Assembly: GCA_030052355.1 (NCBI GenBank) | Contig: JASIGS010000648.1 | Span: 1 to 8,832, forward strand | Source: Streptosporangiaceae bacterium | GTDB lineage: Bacteria > Actinomycetota > Actinomycetes > Streptosporangiales > Streptosporangiaceae | Reading direction: 5' to 3' | Length of the DNA: 8,832 nucleotides | Shown: piece after piece, positions 6,449 to 8,832 of the stretch | How positions within the stretch are numbered: the stretch's first letter is position 1 | Layout of the letters: each line of letters begins with the position of its first letter | Made by a program: the position numbers and the translations under genes | Notes under the pieces: model-generated | Told to the model about the DNA's origin: nothing | Database searches by the model: none | The model's input: only the letters and a program-made list of their open reading frames with translations

Positions 6449-7396
6449 GTGCGCCTGATCGATCAGCCGCCAGCACCCGGCAAGGGCGGGCCGCGAGACC
6501 TGGCCGAACGCCAGGCAGGCCTAGACCCCCGTTCTCCCTCCTCGGCTGACTACGCGCGAGCGGGCGATGGGCATCGGCTGAACGATGCCCAGCACCTCGA
6601 GCACGTTGCGGAGATCAAGGACTGCATAGCGGACGGGAAGGCGGCCCGTCTCGACAGCCGTTTCCGGCACACCATCGACGCTGAGCACGAGATCTGGTCC
6701 GACGAACGGTCAGCCGCCCACGACGCGATCCTTGATCACCTCTACGGCCAGGCGTCAGGTGTGCCGTGCGAGCGCAAGGCCATCGTGGCTGGCGGACTCC
6801 CTGGCGCCGGCAAGACCACGGTGTTACGTGAGCACGCCGGCATCGACGTGGCCCAGTACTTCGTGCTCGACCCGGACAACATCAAGGCGGAAATGGCAGA
6901 CCGCGGGCTTGCTCCCGTGATCGCCGGCCTGACTCCGATGGAAGCGACTGAGTTTGTGCACGAGGAGGCGTCGTTCCTGGCGAAGCGCCTGGCGCACCGG
7001 GCACAAGCCGACGGCAAGAACGTCATCTGGGACATCACCATGTGCAAGGTCGAGTCGGCGGACAGGCGCATCGAGTCGCTCCGCGCGTCGGGCTACCGGG
7101 TCGACGGGATCTTCGTCGACGTCGGAATCGATGAGTGCGTCAACCGGGTGGACGTGCGGCACCGTGAAGGACACGAAAGGTACCGGGACGGCCGGGGACA
7201 AGGCGGCCGCTTCGTGCCCGAGGAGCTGATCCGCGCGCAGGCTGATCCGGACTGGGGCAGCAGGAACCGGGCAAACTTCGAGCTGATCAAGGAGAAGTTC
7301 GCCGCCTGGTCGCTGTACGACAATTCGGGCAGGGCGCCGGTGCTTGTCGCCGCCGATGAACGAAGTGACCGAGCGCGCATGGAGCGAACTGGATGA
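6449..7396 (+). CDS. Zeta-toxin-family P-loop kinase
   Basis: A 315-aa protein with a zeta-toxin-type P-loop nucleotide kinase fold. Characterised zeta toxins phosphorylate UDP-N-acetylglucosamine and so block peptidoglycan synthesis; whether this one does is unknown. Walker A GGLPGAGKTT is at 115-124 (K122). The following block YFVLDPDNIKAEM (137-149) carries D141/D143, matching the substrate-binding acidic motif of zeta kinases. HEEASFLAKRL (171-181) and NVIWDITM (191-198) are the next conserved helix and strand. Arg-rich segments (R204, R237-R247) could supply the phosphate-binding arginines. About 114 residues precede Walker A, much longer than in the classical zeta toxin, and include a predicted helical region at 45-100. 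The gene overlaps the next by ATGA, arguing for one operon. It may be a genuine toxin or a housekeeping kinase of the same fold. Fold assignment is firm; toxicity is inference. Confidence 0.85.
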   Translation: MRLIDQPPAPGKGGPRDLAERQAGLDPRSPSSADYARAGDGHRLNDAQHLEHVAEIKDCIADGKAARLDSRFRHTIDAEHEIWSDERSAAHDAILDHLYGQASGVPCERKAIVAGGLPGAGKTTVLREHAGIDVAQYFVLDPDNIKAEMADRGLAPVIAGLTPMEATEFVHEEASFLAKRLAHRAQADGKNVIWDITMCKVESADRRIESLRASGYRVDGIFVDVGIDECVNRVDVRHREGHERYRDGRGQGGRFVPEELIRAQADPDWGSRNRANFELIKEKFAAWSLYDNSGRAPVLVAADERSDRARMERTG

Positions 7397-7716
7397 GAAA
7401 CACCGAGGTCGCCGACCTTCTCGCCGCTCTGAGCGCGGGAACCATCAGCGTGGACGAGGTTGCCGAGCACTTCCGCGCGCGCTCGTGGCCGCTCACCAGA
7501 CGACCGGTGCCAACCACCTACGAGGAGATGGCCGGGCAGCAGGACCCCGACCCCGACGTGCCGGGCTCATTCGACGACGTCACCGCCGCCTATGACAGAG
7601 GCGAGATCACAGCGGAGCAGTACCGGGCGCTCGCGCACGCCGTGGCGGACTCGATCAACGCGCGGGCGCGCCGGCGCCACAGGGTCGCTTCGGCTGAGCA
7701 ACCTCGCCAATGCTGA
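7393..7716 (+). CDS. Small protein coupled to the zeta-type kinase; candidate partner or antitoxin
   Basis: A 107-aa protein I cannot assign to a named family. Its ATG (7393) overlaps the kinase TGA (ATGA), and GGAG at 7381-7384 lies 8 nt upstream inside the kinase gene, so translation is coupled. The sequence has an N-terminal helical segment (1-30), an acidic, proline-containing centre (TTYEEM, then DPDPD at 51-55, FDD at 60-62), and a C-terminal helix ending in a basic run (RARRRHR at 91-97). Two short segments resemble each other, 12-27 and 66-81, with the shared pattern A-x3-G-x-I-(S/T)-x-(D/E)-(E/Q), reminiscent of SHOCT-like G-x-I-T-x-E-E helical hairpins. There is no signal peptide, membrane segment or evident DNA-binding motif. 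Context suggests it binds or regulates the kinase, but it does not resemble the epsilon antitoxin and follows rather than precedes the kinase. Confidence 0.8.
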   Translation: MRNTEVADLLAALSAGTISVDEVAEHFRARSWPLTRRPVPTTYEEMAGQQDPDPDVPGSFDDVTAAYDRGEITAEQYRALAHAVADSINARARRRHRVASAEQPRQC

Positions 7717-7834
7717 CACCCTGACGATTCCACGCGGATAGATCGGTCTAAAACGGGCGCCAGATGCCGTGCAACTGTCTGGGTGTCGCCGATCGAGCGC
7801 GACCCGGCTGAGCGGCGTGCCGGCAGTGCCTCGC

Positions 7835-7840
7835 TATGCT
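7835..7840 (+). promoter_or_regulatory. Possible -10 element for the deacylase gene
   Basis: TATGCT fits the actinobacterial TAnnnT -10 consensus and lies 37 nt before the GTG at 7877. It is the loop of a small inverted repeat, CTCGC (7830-7834) and GCGAG (7841-7845). No good -35 hexamer is present, so this is tentative. The rest of the 160-nt gap (7717-7876) shows only a small TAGA-TCGG-TCTA hairpin at 7739-7750. Confidence 0.25.
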
Positions 7841-7876
7841 GCGAGTCCGGCGACGAGTCCCAACCCATGGAGCCCC

Positions 7877-8832
7877 GTGACCGACTACGACCTGGTGCTG
7901 CGCGGCGGTCGCGTGATCGACCCCGAGTCCGGGACCGACGCCGTGCTGGACGTGGCGGTGTCGCAGGGCCAGATCGCCTATATAGGGAACGCCCCGCTCC
8001 CGGCCACTGTCGAGCTGGACGTGGCCGGCCACGTGGTGACTGCCGGCTTCGTCGACCTGCACAGCCACGTCGGCGACATCGCGGGCATGCGCCTCCGGGC
8101 GCTGGACGGGGTGACCACCGCGCTGGAGCTGGAAGCGGGCGTGACGCCGGTCGAACCCGCCTACCGGCAGGCGGCGGCCGAAGGCCGGCCGATCAACTAC
8201 GGGTTCGCCACGTCCTGGGCGCTGGCCCGGATGGAGGTGGTCGGCGGCATCCACCTGGACGCCGGCCTCGTCACGTTCATGCAGAACATCTCCGCACCCG
8301 GCTGGCAGCGCGCCGCGACGCGGCAGGAGGTCGACCGGGTCCTCGGCCGGCTGTCCGCCGACCTTGCCGAAGGCGCACTCGGCATCGGCCTGCTGCTCGG
8401 ATACGCGCCGGGTACCGAGCCGGCCGAGTACCTGAACGTCGCTGGCCTCGCAGCTCAGGCCGGGGTGCCGACATTCACGCACGCGCGGGACCTGGTCGAG
8501 ATGGTGCCAGCGACCCTGGCCGACGGCGCCGAGGAGATCGTCAGGGCGGCCGCCGAGACCGGCGCGCACATGCACTACTGCCACGTCAACAGCACCTCTG
8601 TCCGGCACGTGGACCGCGTGCTCGGCCTCGTTGAACGCGCGCAGGCGGCGGGCTCACGGGTGTCGACCGAGGCCTATCCGTACGGCGCAGGGATGACGGG
8701 CATCGGCGCCACGTTCCTGGCGCCGGAGCGGCTGCACGAACGCGGGCTCAATCCGTCCGACCTGACCTACGCGCCGACCGGCGAGCGGGTCGCGAGCGAG
8801 GAACGGCTCGTTGAGCTGCGTGCGACAGATCC
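7877..8832 (+). CDS. N-acyl-D-amino-acid / D-glutamate deacylase family amidohydrolase (truncated by window edge)
   Basis: A metal-dependent amidohydrolase expected to hydrolyse N-acyl-D-amino acids (D-glutamate deacylase type) to a free D-amino acid and a carboxylate. From GTG 7877 the frame is open for 318 codons to the window end, so the C-terminus is missing. It opens with the urease-like beta-sandwich strand YDLVLRGGRVIDPESG (4-19). VTAGFVDLHSH (54-64) gives the metal ligands H62 and H64, followed by DGVTTALELEAG (77-88). FTHARD (200-205, H202) and HYCHVNS (233-239, H236) align with the next metal histidines of D-aminoacylases. TEAYPYGAGMTGIG (264-277) is a hallmark of the family. GGAG at 7869-7872 stands 4 nt before the start. 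It is separated from the kinase pair by 160 nt and probably has its own promoter. Annotation as D-aminoacylase is possible; exact acyl and amino-acid specificity cannot be read. Confidence 0.88.
   Translation, partial: MTDYDLVLRGGRVIDPESGTDAVLDVAVSQGQIAYIGNAPLPATVELDVAGHVVTAGFVDLHSHVGDIAGMRLRALDGVTTALELEAGVTPVEPAYRQAAAEGRPINYGFATSWALARMEVVGGIHLDAGLVTFMQNISAPGWQRAATRQEVDRVLGRLSADLAEGALGIGLLLGYAPGTEPAEYLNVAGLAAQAGVPTFTHARDLVEMVPATLADGAEEIVRAAAETGAHMHYCHVNSTSVRHVDRVLGLVERAQAAGSRVSTEAYPYGAGMTGIGATFLAPERLHERGLNPSDLTYAPTGERVASEERLVELRATD

Noticed and set aside
7590..7868. Minus-strand 92-codon frame overlapping the small partner and the following gap, a possible antisense antitoxin
   Set aside because: No conserved features were seen, and most of it is antisense to a gene with better coding evidence.
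7748..8608. 286-codon minus-strand frame
   Set aside because: Antisense shadow of the deacylase; no recognisable domain and no supporting ribosome binding site noticed.
7783..8634. 283-codon arginine-rich plus-strand frame
   Set aside because: It is the +1/-1 shadow of the deacylase, whose own frame carries all the amidohydrolase motifs and is open to the window edge.

Overview
The window comes from a GC-rich actinobacterial chromosome, probably a filamentous soil actinomycete. The grounds are strong G/C preference at third codon positions, frequent GTG starts, long antisense shadow frames, and gene types common in that group: a SWIM-SNF2 helicase, a DUF4232 secreted protein, a stand-alone LigC/LigD-type ligase and a zeta-type kinase. 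Genus is not resolvable from the sequence alone. I see no tRNA, rRNA, CRISPR array, transposase or prophage gene.

Layout. Bases 1-327 (minus strand) hold the first 109 codons of a class I SAM-dependent methyltransferase that runs off the left edge. A short divergent intergenic region follows, containing a tandem 8-bp repeat. All remaining genes are on the plus strand: a SWIM-zinc-finger SNF2-family helicase/translocase (about 510-3779); a second, unrelated class I SAM methyltransferase 36 nt downstream (3816-4478); a secreted DUF4232 protein (4631-5197); an ATP-dependent DNA ligase consisting only of nucleotidyltransferase and OB domains (5293-6315); a zeta-toxin-like P-loop kinase (6449-7396) whose stop codon overlaps the start of a small protein of unknown function (7393-7716); and an N-acyl-D-amino-acid (D-glutamate type) deacylase that runs off the right edge (7877-8832). 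The two edge genes have no in-window stop codon.

How they fit together. The helicase and second methyltransferase are probably co-transcribed. The kinase and small protein are almost certainly translationally coupled (ATGA overlap, Shine-Dalgarno inside the kinase gene) and form the most interesting unit: a kinase-first arrangement with a long N-terminal extension and a partner that does not look like the epsilon antitoxin. A thrice-occurring CTGTCAC heptamer lies in the 133-nt gap ahead of the kinase. The helicase and ligase are both DNA-transaction enzymes, but no Ku, primase or nuclease is present in the window, so a repair or defence island is not demonstrated. The deacylase appears to be an independent metabolic gene.
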